A model generated the notes under the pieces. That model worked only from the letters and a program-made list of their open reading frames with translations, had not been told where the DNA came from and searched no databases. The translations under genes and the position numbers were made by a program. Below are positions 34,272 through 42,631 of a DNA stretch of 64,000 nt, one piece after another. Positions within the stretch are counted from its first letter, which is position 1. Every line of letters begins with the position of its first letter. Source of the stretch: Isosphaera sp. Its GTDB lineage: Bacteria > Planctomycetota > Planctomycetia > Gemmatales > Gemmataceae. Where the stretch lies: NCBI GenBank assembly GCA_013822345.1, contig PNKH01000008.1, forward strand, positions 48,581 through 112,580, read 5' to 3'.

Positions 34272-34569
34272 GCGCGCACCCGTCTGACTGAGGACAGAAG
34301 GCGGGGTGCGTCAGTCTACCCCGGGGCGGGTGGGACCGGCACGCGGAAAATGCGGCCTCCCGCTGCTTCGCGGGGGCCAGCGCCGGGTCGTATGAGATGT
34401 TCTCAAGCGGTCTTCACGGCCGCGGCCGGGAGGTTCCGATCGGAGGGCGCCCGCACCACGCCGGCTCACGGCCCCCGGTGACGCTCGGCGGCTCTGGGCG
34501 ATCAGCCCTCCTCACAGCGCGGCACCCTTCCAGGTTATTCCAGGAAACCAGTCCGTGCTCCATAATTCT
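34272..34569. other. intergenic stretch between the helicase and the IS element
   Basis: 298 bp with no convincing gene on either strand. Visibly lower in GC than its neighbours in places. Confidence 0.6.
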
Positions 34570-35735
34570 TAGTGCAGCCTCAACCGACCGCCTGTTTGAG
34601 CGGCTCGGTCGGCTTGACCCCGAAGTGGGTGAATACCCGCTCCCGGATTTCGTCGGCGGTCAGCTTCCGATCCGGCTCGACGATGGCCCGCTTGCCGTGC
34701 ACCCACTTCGGCTCGATCGGGTTGAGCCACGGGGCCTTGATCGGGAGCGGGCACAGCCGGATGCGGCACCCGCCGTGCTCGCGGACCCGCCGGTTGTGCC
34801 GCTCGACCCACCGCCGCACCCGCTGGCTCACGTGCCAGGCGGCGTTGTCCCAGACCAGGACGAGTACCTGCTTCCCCTCGGCCGCCAGCTTCCCGCACGC
34901 CCACCCGAGGAAGTCCTCGGTGGTCGCGCTGACCGGCCGGCCCTCGCAGAACCGCAGGAGCATCCCCCCGGTGTCGTGCCGGAGCACCCCGGAGCAGGCG
35001 ATCGCCTCCGGCCCGCCGCCCCTCGGGTCCCGCGGGTTCTGGCCCAGCCGCAGCGGGTCGCCGGCCGCCCAGGCGAACAGGTCGGGCTGGGCCAGCCGGG
35101 TCCACCACGTCTCGTCCTGGAACCCGACCACCCAGCCCGGCTCCCGGGCCGCTGTGGCGATCAGCCGGTCCCGGACTTTTTTTCTTGGCGTACTCGGGGT
35201 CCGGGCTGGTCAGCCAGTGCTTCGCCCGCTTCCACCCGACCCCGAGGCGGAGCAGCACCTTGCGGATGGCCTCCGGGCTGAGCACCCGCTCCGCCCACCC
35301 CCGCCCCTCGCAGACCTCGGCGACCAGCCCGAGCGTCCACAGGCTGGTCGCCCTGCCGACCGTCCGAGGGGACTGGTGGAGCAGAGCCTTGAGGTCGTCG
35401 TCCCGGTCCCGGGGCCAGACCGGGTGGGCGGTCTTCGGGGCCGACGACTTCGGGGCCAGGCACCCGCCGCCGCCGGCGCGGAGCGCCCGGATGGCGTCCC
35501 GGACGGTCTGGGTGGCACACCCGACGGCGGCCGCGATCTCGGACGGCTTCCGGCCGTCCGCACTGGCCAGCAGGATCCGGGACCGGCGGAGGGTGAACGC
35601 GACGGGCGAGCGGAGGCCCCGGCGGAGGGCGTCCTGCTCGGCGGCCGTCAGTTCCCTGACGAACAGCGGTGGCTTCATCCCGTCAGGGTAGCGGTCCACG
35701 GCACCTTTCACAGGCGGTCGGTTGAGGCTGCACTA
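34570..35735 (-). mobile_element. IS630-family insertion sequence, complete ends
   Basis: Perfect 24-bp terminal inverted repeats (GTGCAGCCTCAACCGACCGC plus 4 more bases; left 34572-34595, right 35710-35733) are each flanked by TA, the target duplication expected for this family (34570-34571 and 35734-35735). The element between the TAs is about 1.16 kb. The single transposase region is on the minus strand, with its stop inside the left repeat. Confidence 0.93.
34580..35678 (-). CDS. IS630 family transposase, split by a frameshift at an A7 tract
   Basis: DDE transposase spread over two frames. The N-terminal part (from ATG 35678) has helix-turn-helix-like segments (GRKPSEIAAAVGCATQTVRDAIRAL) and ends near EYAKKK. 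The catalytic part continues in the other frame with GFQDETWW (first Asp), VWDNAAWH (second Asp) and LNPIEPKWVHG (Glu). The frames join at AAG followed by seven A (about 35177-35186); a +1 shift, or one A fewer, restores a continuous protein. It may be a slippage-expressed transposase, a mutation, or a homopolymer sequencing error. A GTG at 35711 is an alternative start inside the right repeat. Confidence 0.85.
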
Positions 35736-35745
35736 GTTCGGCCGG

Positions 35746-36054
35746 TTACTCGTCGTGGTGGAAGAGCCGTCGCAGCTCGGCCTCGTACTCGGAGGCCAAC
35801 CCGAACTCCGCGGGCTGGCGCGCGTGGTTACCGAACAGGTCGGCCATCGCGACCCGCCACGCCCCCTCGTGGGTCATGATCCCGCGCCTGTCTATCGGCT
35901 CGTAGTGGAACCGGGCGACTGCCCGCCGCGTCGCCTCGTCCGGCTCGACGCCCCCCACCTTGACCAGGACCCAGGCGTACAGCCGCTGCTCGGCCTCCAA
36001 GTATGGGACGTACTCCTCGTCCGGCCACCAGTCGTCCGGCGGGGCTTCTGCCAC
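35746..36054 (-). CDS. conserved hypothetical protein, GTG start
   Basis: Protein of 102 residues. GTG 36054 has GGAGGG at 6 nt (36061-36066) and gives a start at VAEAPPDDWWPDEEYVPYLEAEQRLYAWVLV; the ATG at 36120 would prepend unrelated Gly-rich sequence. A run of WW, YVPY and aromatic-rich helical segments suggests a small globular protein; DRRGIMTHEGAWRVAMADLFGNHARQ is a distinctive stretch. No family recognised. It lies just beyond the IS right end. Confidence 0.6.
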   Translation of the reverse strand: MAEAPPDDWWPDEEYVPYLEAEQRLYAWVLVKVGGVEPDEATRRAVARFHYEPIDRRGIMTHEGAWRVAMADLFGNHARQPAEFGLASEYEAELRRLFHHDE

Positions 36055-36060
36055 CGAGCG

Positions 36061-36066
36061 CCCTCC
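36061..36066 (-). promoter_or_regulatory. ribosome site fixing the 36054 GTG start
   Basis: GGAGGG on the minus strand, 6 nt before the GTG. Confidence 0.6.
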
Positions 36067-36168
36067 GCCGCCGAACGGCACAGCACGGCAGCCAGGCGGG
36101 CCGAGATGACGAAAGACCACGAGACGCCGCCGTGCCGGACCGTGCTGCTGCAGCGCCTGATTTGGTGC

Positions 36169-36786
36169 CTACGGCGCTTTCGGCTTATGCTGGTAGAGCA
36201 CCTTCCCGTCACGGTCCAGGATTTCGTAAGCCTGATCGATCCAGATATCGTCTGTGGGGGAGAAGACGTTCCCCGCTTGCCGGAGCTTTAGTGGCTTGCC
36301 ATCAGCGCCACGGATCTTGTACTCCCAATCACCTTGCTTCTTCAACATAACTCCGATTTCACCCGTCAGATTTACGAATACCGTTCCGTTCTCTTTGAAG
36401 CTCTCGGTCGTGGCGCCTTTGAACACGACCAGTCCGGCGAATTGGCGATCCAGGGCTTGCCCGGGCGTCAGTACCAAGGGAGGGGGTTTATCGGCAGGAA
36501 CATCTGGCGGCGCCGGTCGCTTGGCCGTCTGGGCTGCGGCGCGGGCCGCCTCTGCCTCTGCCTTCGCCTTTACGAGTTCGGCCCTGGCTTCCTTGATGCC
36601 ACCGCGGAGGGCTTCGGCCTCGGCTTTCGCCTTCGTCAGTTCGGCCCTGGCGGCGAGGGCTTCTTCTTCGGCGGCTCTCGCTTCAGTCCGCGCCTGGTCC
36701 AGTTCAGCCTGCTGAGATCGTGAGCACCCGAGGAGGGTGACGAAGCACATGAAGGCCAGGACCAACATGCGGTAGCGATTTCGCAT
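36169..36786 (-). CDS. coiled-coil lipoprotein
   Basis: Lipoprotein of 205 residues with lipobox LLGC at 18-21 after a hydrophobic signal. Residues 25-90 are a heptad-like coiled coil rich in Ala, Glu, Lys and Arg (AELDQARTEARAAEEEALAARAELTKAKAEAEAL). A Pro linker follows, then a C-terminal domain (about 110-205, QFAGLVVFKGATTESFKENGTVFVNLTGEIGVMLKKQ) with a beta-rich character. The base composition is visibly lower in GC than the rest of the window. Function unknown; probably envelope-anchored. Confidence 0.75.
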   Translation of the reverse strand: MRNRYRMLVLAFMCFVTLLGCSRSQQAELDQARTEARAAEEEALAARAELTKAKAEAEALRGGIKEARAELVKAKAEAEAARAAAQTAKRPAPPDVPADKPPPLVLTPGQALDRQFAGLVVFKGATTESFKENGTVFVNLTGEIGVMLKKQGDWEYKIRGADGKPLKLRQAGNVFSPTDDIWIDQAYEILDRDGKVLYQHKPKAP

Positions 36787-37020
36787 CGAGGTCTCCTCGA
36801 TTGCTTTGCCGCCGAACTTGGGATTAACTAGACCCGGCTAACCCGCCCGCGGAGATCTGGCTGACTCGGATCAACCCCGACCACGTTAAGCCGAACGTCT
36901 TTGATAGTCAACCAGTTTCACCCCGGAATTTTCGGCTGGTCACCGCGATACCCAGACCGCCGGAGGCTGACTCGAGCGCGAGGCAGGTCAGTCGATCTAC
37001 CCGGTCGGCCCGCCGCCGGG

Positions 37021-37764
37021 TCAGATCAGCCGCCACTCGGCCGGCCGCGGCGGGGGCGGCGGCTGCTCGTTGTCGTCCGCCGACAGGGTGTGCACGTCCT
37101 CCACGTGCCACAGCCGGAACCCGCCGCGGAACGCCGTCAGGTTGTTACTCAGCCGCGCGCCCCCCGGCGGCACCTTCACCCGCTTCGCGTTCCCCCCGCC
37201 CAGCACCACGTAGTCCGCCAGCGTCGCCGCCATCAGCGCCGGCACCACCCGGTCCACCACCCGCCGCCACTTCCTCTTCCCCATCCGCTTCAGTCCCGGC
37301 CGCCCGAGGACGTCGCTTAGCCGCCGGCCGCGGTACGGGATCTCCCCCAACTCCAGCGGGACCAGCACGTTCTCCGCGATCAGCGCCGACCCCAGCCCGG
37401 TCCCCAGCCCGAGGAACAGCATCCGCCCGCCGTCGTAGCTCCCCAGCGCCTGCATCACCGCGTCGTTCACGATCCGCACCGGCCGGCCGAACGCCGCCGG
37501 GAAGTTGAACCCCACCCACCCCGCTCCCAGGTTCCCCGGCTCGGACCGCGGGCCGTGGTCCCCCACCTGCCCCGGGTACCCGACCGACACCGCCTCGTAC
37601 TCCCAGTCGGCCGCCATCTCCTTCACCTGCCCGACCATCTCCTGCGGGGTCAAGAGCGGCCCGCTCGCCCGCCGCCGCGGCTCCGCCTGGCCGGTCGCCA
37701 GCACCTTCAGCCCGGTCCCGCCGACGTCCACGGCCAGGATCGATCGCGGGGTCGGGTCGGGCAT
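37021..37764 (-). CDS. ROK-family / polyphosphate glucokinase-like protein
   Basis: Sugar kinase-like protein of 247 residues. The phosphate-1 motif LAVDVGGTGLKVLA opens at about 10-23, with GQVGDHGP and VRIVNDAVMQALGSY downstream and a GLGTGLGSALI phosphate-binding loop. The arrangement resembles polyphosphate/ATP glucokinases (PpgK) of the ROK superfamily. Cytoplasmic. ATG 37764 is chosen because the upstream frame runs through repeat DNA; GAGGGC precedes it. The expected function is phosphorylation of glucose. Confidence 0.82.
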   Translation of the reverse strand: MPDPTPRSILAVDVGGTGLKVLATGQAEPRRRASGPLLTPQEMVGQVKEMAADWEYEAVSVGYPGQVGDHGPRSEPGNLGAGWVGFNFPAAFGRPVRIVNDAVMQALGSYDGGRMLFLGLGTGLGSALIAENVLVPLELGEIPYRGRRLSDVLGRPGLKRMGKRKWRRVVDRVVPALMAATLADYVVLGGGNAKRVKVPPGGARLSNNLTAFRGGFRLWHVEDVHTLSADDNEQPPPPPRPAEWRLI

Positions 37765-37804
37765 GGGCGGGCCCTCGGTGGGGTGGTCGGCTGGTAGCTG
37801 GTAC

Positions 37805-37957
37805 GGTGGGCCGAGTCTTCGAGTCCCACCTCTTTGCCGATCGCCTCGTGGCGGGGCCCGGCACACTCGGCTGCGGAAGAGGTGGGACTCGAAGACTCGG
37901 CCCACCCTACCAGACTACCAGACCAGGAAGAGGTGGGACTCGAAGACTCGGCCCACC
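37805..37957. repeat. 30-bp repeat GGTGGGACTCGAAGACTCGG, three copies
   Basis: One copy in one orientation (37805-37834) and two in the other (37877-37906 and 37928-37957) all match AAGAGGTGGGACTCGAAGAC plus CTCGGCCCACC without mismatch. They fill the gap between the kinase start and the stop of the HAD-ATPase gene. Confidence 0.9.
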
Positions 37958-37978
37958 CTACCAGACCACGCCGCCCGG

Positions 37979-39715
37979 TCAGTCGATCTGCCCGCTCGGC
38001 ACGTCCGCCGGCAGCGTGTACCGGCCCTCGACCGCCGCCCGGACCGCCGCCCGCGTCTCCGCCGGCGCCGACTCCTCGTCCGCCTCCACCTCGGCCAGCT
38101 CGTCCGCCAGCGCGTTGTCCTTGATCTGCCCCCGCACCCACTTCGAGTAGTCGCCGGCCTTCCGGTGGAACTCCCAGGTGTCGTCGTCCACCCCGTCCGC
38201 CAGCTGCACGAACAGGTGCAGGTTCGACGCTTTCAGGTTCAGCTTCCCCTCCGGCCCGCGGAAGAAGAAGCTCCGGTCCGGCCCCAGGTTCCCCTCCGCG
38301 TACTTCCGCGAGTGCCGCTTCCGCTCCGTCCGCGGCGGCTTCGTCTTCACAACCACCGCCTCCGCCGCGCCGCGCCGCCACACCAGCGCGTCACCGGTCG
38401 GGAGCCTGTCGCCCTTCACCGCCGGGCACTTCGGCTTCCCCTCCCCGACCGCCTTGCAGAACTCCCCGACCGTCTTCACCGGGTGCCCGCCGATCACCAG
38501 CAGCGTCCCGACGTGGGCCAGCGCCGCCGGCTCCACCGCCCCGGGGTGGACGGTGATGTACAGCGTCCCGCGGTCCGGCAGCTGGCCGGCCAGGTTCGCC
38601 GCGTCCGGCCCGGCCGGGAGGAGGTGGTGCGCCTCGTCGACGACCAGCCAGTGCGGCCGGCCGGTCCGGGCCTTCACCTCCAGCACCCGCGGCAGCAGTT
38701 GGGCGAAGAACTTCGGCCGGTCCGCCAGCGGCACCCCGAGCAGGTTCACCACCAGCGACCGCTTCGGGTCCCGCAGGGCGTCGGTCACGTCCTCCGGCCG
38801 CGGGGCGTGGTCGGTGTTCCCCAGGACGGTCGCGAACTCCAGGTTCGTGTAGTCCCCCTCCGGGTCGACGATCAGGAGCTGGTACCCGGCGTCGGCCAGG
38901 CGCTCCATGACCGCGGTGGTGAGCGTCGACTTCCCGCTGCCGGACGTGCCGCACACCAGCACCCCGGCGCCGGCCGGGTCGATCCCCTCGCCCGGGGCGT
39001 CCGCCTCCCCGAGCGGCACCCGGTGCCGGCTCAGCGTCTTCAGGTCCGACAGGTCGTCGGCGATCAGCCGGTCGATCAACTCCGCGACCCCGGCCCCGCG
39101 CTTCCCCTTCAGCACGACGTCGGCGGTGTCCTTGACCGCCGGCAGCGCGTTGGCGACCGCGGCCGAGCACTCGCACAGGCGGAGGAAGGCGTGGTCGTTC
39201 TCCGCGTCCCCGACCCCGACCGCGTTGTGCGGGGACAGCCCGAGGTCGGCCAGCGCCGCGGTCAGCCCGGTCGCCTTGTTCACCCCGGACGGGAGCACCA
39301 TCACCGCGTCCTTGTTGAAGATCACCTGCAACTCCAGCCCGAGGTCCTGGATCGTCCGGAGGACCGTGTCCTGGTGCGGCTGGAAGGTGGCGACGATGAC
39401 GTGCCCGGTCGAGACCGGGGTGACCCCGCGGGCCCGCAGCTGCTCGGCGAAGTGCGGCGGCGGCGGCTCGGACAGGACGCGCGTCTCCTTGGTCTGCGGG
39501 TTGTAGACGATCGCCCCGTTCTCCAGGACCGCCAGGTCGAACAGGTCGAACCGGTCGAAGACCGACTGGAGGTCGGGGAGTTCGCGGCCGGAGACGAGGA
39601 TCAGCTTGCGGCCGGACTTCCGGGCGCGCTCGAGGGCGGCGAGGGTGTCGGCGTCCACGGCCCCGTCGTGGGCGATGGTGCCGTCGTAGTCGGTGGCGAG
39701 GGCGTGGAACCGCAT
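37979..39715 (-). CDS. HAD-IIB phosphatase fused to a HerA/FtsK-like ATPase
   Basis: Protein of 578 residues joining two enzymes. The first 220 residues are a HAD-IIB phosphatase: nucleophile motif DYDGT at 9-13, ILVSGR at 39-44, conserved Lys147 and GDAEND at 169-174. From about 245 a P-loop ATPase follows, with GTSGSGKST at 256-264, DPEGDY at 284-289 resembling HerA-type (DPxGEY) and WLVVDEAHH at 356-364 as Walker B. The C-terminal 150 residues (FFFRGPEGKLNLKASNLHLFVQLADG and following) have no family I can name. A sugar-phosphate substrate is likely for the HAD part; a coupling to the ATPase is unclear. Confidence 0.87.
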   Translation of the reverse strand: MRFHALATDYDGTIAHDGAVDADTLAALERARKSGRKLILVSGRELPDLQSVFDRFDLFDLAVLENGAIVYNPQTKETRVLSEPPPPHFAEQLRARGVTPVSTGHVIVATFQPHQDTVLRTIQDLGLELQVIFNKDAVMVLPSGVNKATGLTAALADLGLSPHNAVGVGDAENDHAFLRLCECSAAVANALPAVKDTADVVLKGKRGAGVAELIDRLIADDLSDLKTLSRHRVPLGEADAPGEGIDPAGAGVLVCGTSGSGKSTLTTAVMERLADAGYQLLIVDPEGDYTNLEFATVLGNTDHAPRPEDVTDALRDPKRSLVVNLLGVPLADRPKFFAQLLPRVLEVKARTGRPHWLVVDEAHHLLPAGPDAANLAGQLPDRGTLYITVHPGAVEPAALAHVGTLLVIGGHPVKTVGEFCKAVGEGKPKCPAVKGDRLPTGDALVWRRGAAEAVVVKTKPPRTERKRHSRKYAEGNLGPDRSFFFRGPEGKLNLKASNLHLFVQLADGVDDDTWEFHRKAGDYSKWVRGQIKDNALADELAEVEADEESAPAETRAAVRAAVEGRYTLPADVPSGQID

Positions 39716-39768
39716 GGGACCTCCGCGGCGGGGACCGCGGGGCCACGGTGCAACGGGCGTGCCGGGGG

Positions 39769-39814
39769 CGGTTAGCGACGCGTCGAAGACGCGTCTTCGA
39801 CGCGTCGCTAACCG
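39769..39814. repeat. palindrome CGGTTAGCGACGCGTCGAAGAC family
   Basis: Perfect 23-bp arms with no loop, 7 nt past the stop of the esterase at 39822. Confidence 0.9.
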
Positions 39815-39821
39815 GAGGTGG

Positions 39822-40706
39822 TCACTTCTTCTCCAGCAGCCCGCGGGCCTTCATCCAGTCGGCGCACCGGTCCGGCCACGTCGCCGCCGGGTGCGGGATC
39901 TTCCGCATCCCGTACCCGTGCCCGCCGGTCGCGTACAGGTGCAGCTCCGCCGGCACCCCGTTCTTCTTCAGCGCCAGGTACAGGGCCACGCTCCCCTCGC
40001 TCGTCACCGGGTCGTCGGAGGAGTGGGCGAAGAACATCGGCGGGGAGTCCTTCGTCACCGCGAACTCCGGCTTCAGCGCCCCGCCCTTGTCGGTCAGGTA
40101 CGCCGGGTACACCAGGACGGCGAAGTCCGGGCGGAACGGCGGCTCCGGCTTGTCGTCGGGGATGTCGTACATCCGCTTCTCGGCCAGGCACGTCCAGGCG
40201 GTCAGGTTGCCGCCGGCCGAGAACCCGAGCATGCCGACCCGCTTCGGGTCGATCCCGAGCTCGGCGTTCCGGCTCCGGACCATGCTGACCGCCCGCTGGG
40301 CGTCCTGAATCATGGCGAGGTTGTCGGGCGTCTGCGCGGCCCGCTTCGGGACGCGGTACTTCAGCAGCACCGCGGTCACCCCGAGGTCGCGGAGCCACTC
40401 GCACACCTGCGTCCCCTCGTGCTCGATCGCCAGGATCGAGTACCCGCCGCCCGGGGCGACGACCACCGCCGTCCCGTTCGCCTTCTCCTTCGCCGGGCTG
40501 TAGATGGTGATCGTCGGGTCACTGACGTTGGTCAACCGCTTGACATCGGCCTGGCCCTTCTTCGGCTCCGGGTAGACCTCCGGGCCGAGGTCCTTCGTCT
40601 CGCCGGGGGCCTTCCCGGGCCAGAGCTTGACGACCGTCGGCTCGGCCGCCTTGGATGGGAGTGTGAGTGCGAGTGCGAGTGCGAGGGAAAGGCAGACGCG
40701 GGACAC
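39822..40706 (-). CDS. exported alpha/beta-hydrolase (acetyl esterase-like)
   Basis: Hydrolase of 294 residues with a signal peptide (1-20). The oxyanion motif HGGGY appears as APGGGYS (84-90), the nucleophile elbow is GFSAGG with Ser163, and TGGHGYG near the C-terminus supplies the likely catalytic His. HSSDDPVTSEGS carries the acid. Resembles the xylan or pectin acetylesterase-like group common in planctomycetes, in keeping with the neighbouring sulfatase. ATG 40706 opens the signal peptide. Confidence 0.87.
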   Translation of the reverse strand: MSRVCLSLALALALTLPSKAAEPTVVKLWPGKAPGETKDLGPEVYPEPKKGQADVKRLTNVSDPTITIYSPAKEKANGTAVVVAPGGGYSILAIEHEGTQVCEWLRDLGVTAVLLKYRVPKRAAQTPDNLAMIQDAQRAVSMVRSRNAELGIDPKRVGMLGFSAGGNLTAWTCLAEKRMYDIPDDKPEPPFRPDFAVLVYPAYLTDKGGALKPEFAVTKDSPPMFFAHSSDDPVTSEGSVALYLALKKNGVPAELHLYATGGHGYGMRKIPHPAATWPDRCADWMKARGLLEKK

Positions 40707-40724
40707 GGGGCACCTCGGGGTTCG

Positions 40725-40787
40725 GGCGAGCCGGGAGCGTGAGCGACCGGAGGCGCCTGCTCCGGTCGCTCACGCTCCCGGCTCGCC
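40725..40787. repeat. palindrome GGCGAGCCGGGAGCGTGAGC family
   Basis: Perfect 27-bp arms (40725-40751 and 40761-40787) with a 9-nt loop, 8 nt past the sulfatase stop at 40795. Confidence 0.9.
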
Positions 40788-40794
40788 GGGCGGG

Positions 40795-42255
40795 TCACTT
40801 CTCCGGGAACGGGTCGTCCTTGCCGATCGGCTTCCCCTCCCACACCGGGACGCCGTTGTCGAACGTCAGGAGCCGGCCGGCGCTCCCCGGCAACGGGGCG
40901 GCGCTCTTCGCCGGCATCCACTTCGCCAGCTCCGTCTTCACGCCGGCGTGCTTCGGGTCGGCGGCGAGGTTCGTCCACTCGTTCGGGTCCTTCGCCACGT
41001 CGTACAGCTCCTCGCTCCCGTCGGCGTACCGGACGTACCGCCACGCCTCGGTCCGCACCCCGTGGTTGCCGGGGTTGTGCGTCGTGACCGCCGGCCGCTC
41101 GCGCGGGGCCTTCGCGTCCTTCAGCTGCGGCACCAGGCTCAGCCCCTCCACCGCCGGGTTCGCCGGCAGCCCGCACACCTCCGCCAGCGTCGGGTACAGG
41201 TCGAGGAGTTCCGCCGGCCGGCCGCACTTCGCCCCGGCGGCGACGCCCGGCCCGGCGAAGATCAGCGGGACCCGGGTCGACCGCTCCCAGAGGGTGTTCT
41301 TCCCGGTGATCCCCTTCTCGCCGAGGTGCCACCCGTGGTCGCTCCACAGCACCACCACCGTGTCCTTCGCCGCCGGCGACGCGGCGAGGGCGTCGAGCAC
41401 CCGGCCGACCTGCATGTCGACGAAGCTGACGCTCGCCAGGTACGCCCGCACCAGCGGCTTCCACTGCTTCGCCTCCTGCAGCCACTTCAGCCGCGGCTCC
41501 GGCAGCTTCCAGTGGAGGTACGACGCGAACCGCGGCAGGTCGTCCCGGTCGTCCGCCTTGACCGGCGGCATCTCCAGCTTGTCCTCGGGGTAGAGGTCGA
41601 ACCACTTCTGCGGGGCGTAGCACGGGACGTGCGGGTGCTGGAACCCGACGGCCAGGAAGAACGGCCCCTTCGGCGGGGATTGCAGTTGCTTCACCGCCCA
41701 CGTCGCCATGTCGTGGTCGAAGCACTCCTCGTCCTTCTCCGGGAACGGCCCCCAGTCGACGAGCGGGTTCTTGTCCGGGGTCTCGACGAACTTGGTCTTC
41801 GGCCGCGGCTGGAGCGGGTGCGGCGGCCCCCACGTCGCCACCTCGTTCGGCCGGTCCTCCTTCGGCGGGTAGCCGCCGTGGAAAATCTTCCCGGCCGACA
41901 GGGTGGCGTACCCGTTCTTCTTGAACCACCCCGGGAGGGTGACGTGGTCCTTGAACTTCGGGTCGGTGCGGAACCACGGGGCGAGGGCGTAGACGCCGGT
42001 GGTGGTCGGCCGGAGCCCGGTGAGGAGGCTGGTGCGGGACGGGTTGCAGAGCGGGCTCTGGCAGTGGGCGTTGGTGAAGGTGGTGCCGCGGGCGGCGAGC
42101 GTGTCGAGGTTCGGGGTCTTCACCTGCGGGTGCCCGCCGAGCGGCCCGACCCAGTCGTTCAGGTCGTCGATCGCGATGAACAGGACGTTCGGCTTGTCGG
42201 CCGCGACCGCGGGGGGGGCGAGGAGAACGGCCGCGGCGGCGAGGGTGTGTCGCAT
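40795..42255 (-). CDS. exported sulfatase (iduronate-sulfatase-like)
   Basis: Third type I sulfatase, 486 residues. Signal peptide (1-19), FIAIDDLNDW at 26-35 for metal binding, and the formylglycine signature CNPSR at 70-74. The segment NAHCQSPLCNPSRTSLLTGLRPTTTGVY and the later SDHGWHLGEKG are typical of iduronate-2-sulfatase-like members. ATG 42255 starts the signal peptide. Its 5' end is divergent to the toxin-antitoxin operon, with 97 bp between starts. Confidence 0.92.
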   Translation of the reverse strand: MRHTLAAAAVLLAPPAVAADKPNVLFIAIDDLNDWVGPLGGHPQVKTPNLDTLAARGTTFTNAHCQSPLCNPSRTSLLTGLRPTTTGVYALAPWFRTDPKFKDHVTLPGWFKKNGYATLSAGKIFHGGYPPKEDRPNEVATWGPPHPLQPRPKTKFVETPDKNPLVDWGPFPEKDEECFDHDMATWAVKQLQSPPKGPFFLAVGFQHPHVPCYAPQKWFDLYPEDKLEMPPVKADDRDDLPRFASYLHWKLPEPRLKWLQEAKQWKPLVRAYLASVSFVDMQVGRVLDALAASPAAKDTVVVLWSDHGWHLGEKGITGKNTLWERSTRVPLIFAGPGVAAGAKCGRPAELLDLYPTLAEVCGLPANPAVEGLSLVPQLKDAKAPRERPAVTTHNPGNHGVRTEAWRYVRYADGSEELYDVAKDPNEWTNLAADPKHAGVKTELAKWMPAKSAAPLPGSAGRLLTFDNGVPVWEGKPIGKDDPFPEK

Positions 42256-42352
42256 GGGGATTTCCGGCGTGAACCGGCGGGGCGGGGCCGGGTAGAATGC
42301 GGCCATTGTGCCCGAACCCTGGCCCCGGGACAAGCCGCCACGGAGGATCGCG

Positions 42353-42631
42353 ATGAGCACGGACACGACCGCCGCCCCGCCGGCCGCCGACCCGACCCCG
42401 CTGGTGGACCGGCTGCTGAAGCTGCCGGAGGAGACCCGCCTCGACCTGGCGAACCTGCTGCTCGACAGCGTCCGGCAGGGCTTCACCTCGCTGGCGGAGG
42501 CGGAGCAGCGGGACAAGGAGATGATCCGCTCCCGGATCGACCAACTCGTCAAGGGCGAGGTCGAGTTGCTGGACGCGAAAGAAGTCGTCGCCCGGCTCAT
42601 GAGCCGGTACTCGAAGGAGAAGCCGTCGTGA
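42353..42631 (+). CDS. antitoxin, addiction module component family
   Basis: Protein of 92 residues resembling TIGR02574-type addiction-module antitoxins: LVDRLLKLPEETRLDLANLLLDSV at 20-43, then a charged helix FTSLAEAEQRDKEMIRSRIDQL. ATG 42353 follows CGGAGG at 7 nt. The stop overlaps the next start (GTGA), so toxin and antitoxin are cotranslated. The gene should bind and neutralise the adjacent RelE/ParE-like toxin and probably autoregulate the operon. Confidence 0.8.
   Translation: MSTDTTAAPPAADPTPLVDRLLKLPEETRLDLANLLLDSVRQGFTSLAEAEQRDKEMIRSRIDQLVKGEVELLDAKEVVARLMSRYSKEKPS

Noticed and set aside
37805..37957. Possible CRISPR array
   Set aside because: Only three copies in mixed orientation with spacers of 42 and 21 nt; no Cas genes and no direct tandem arrangement.
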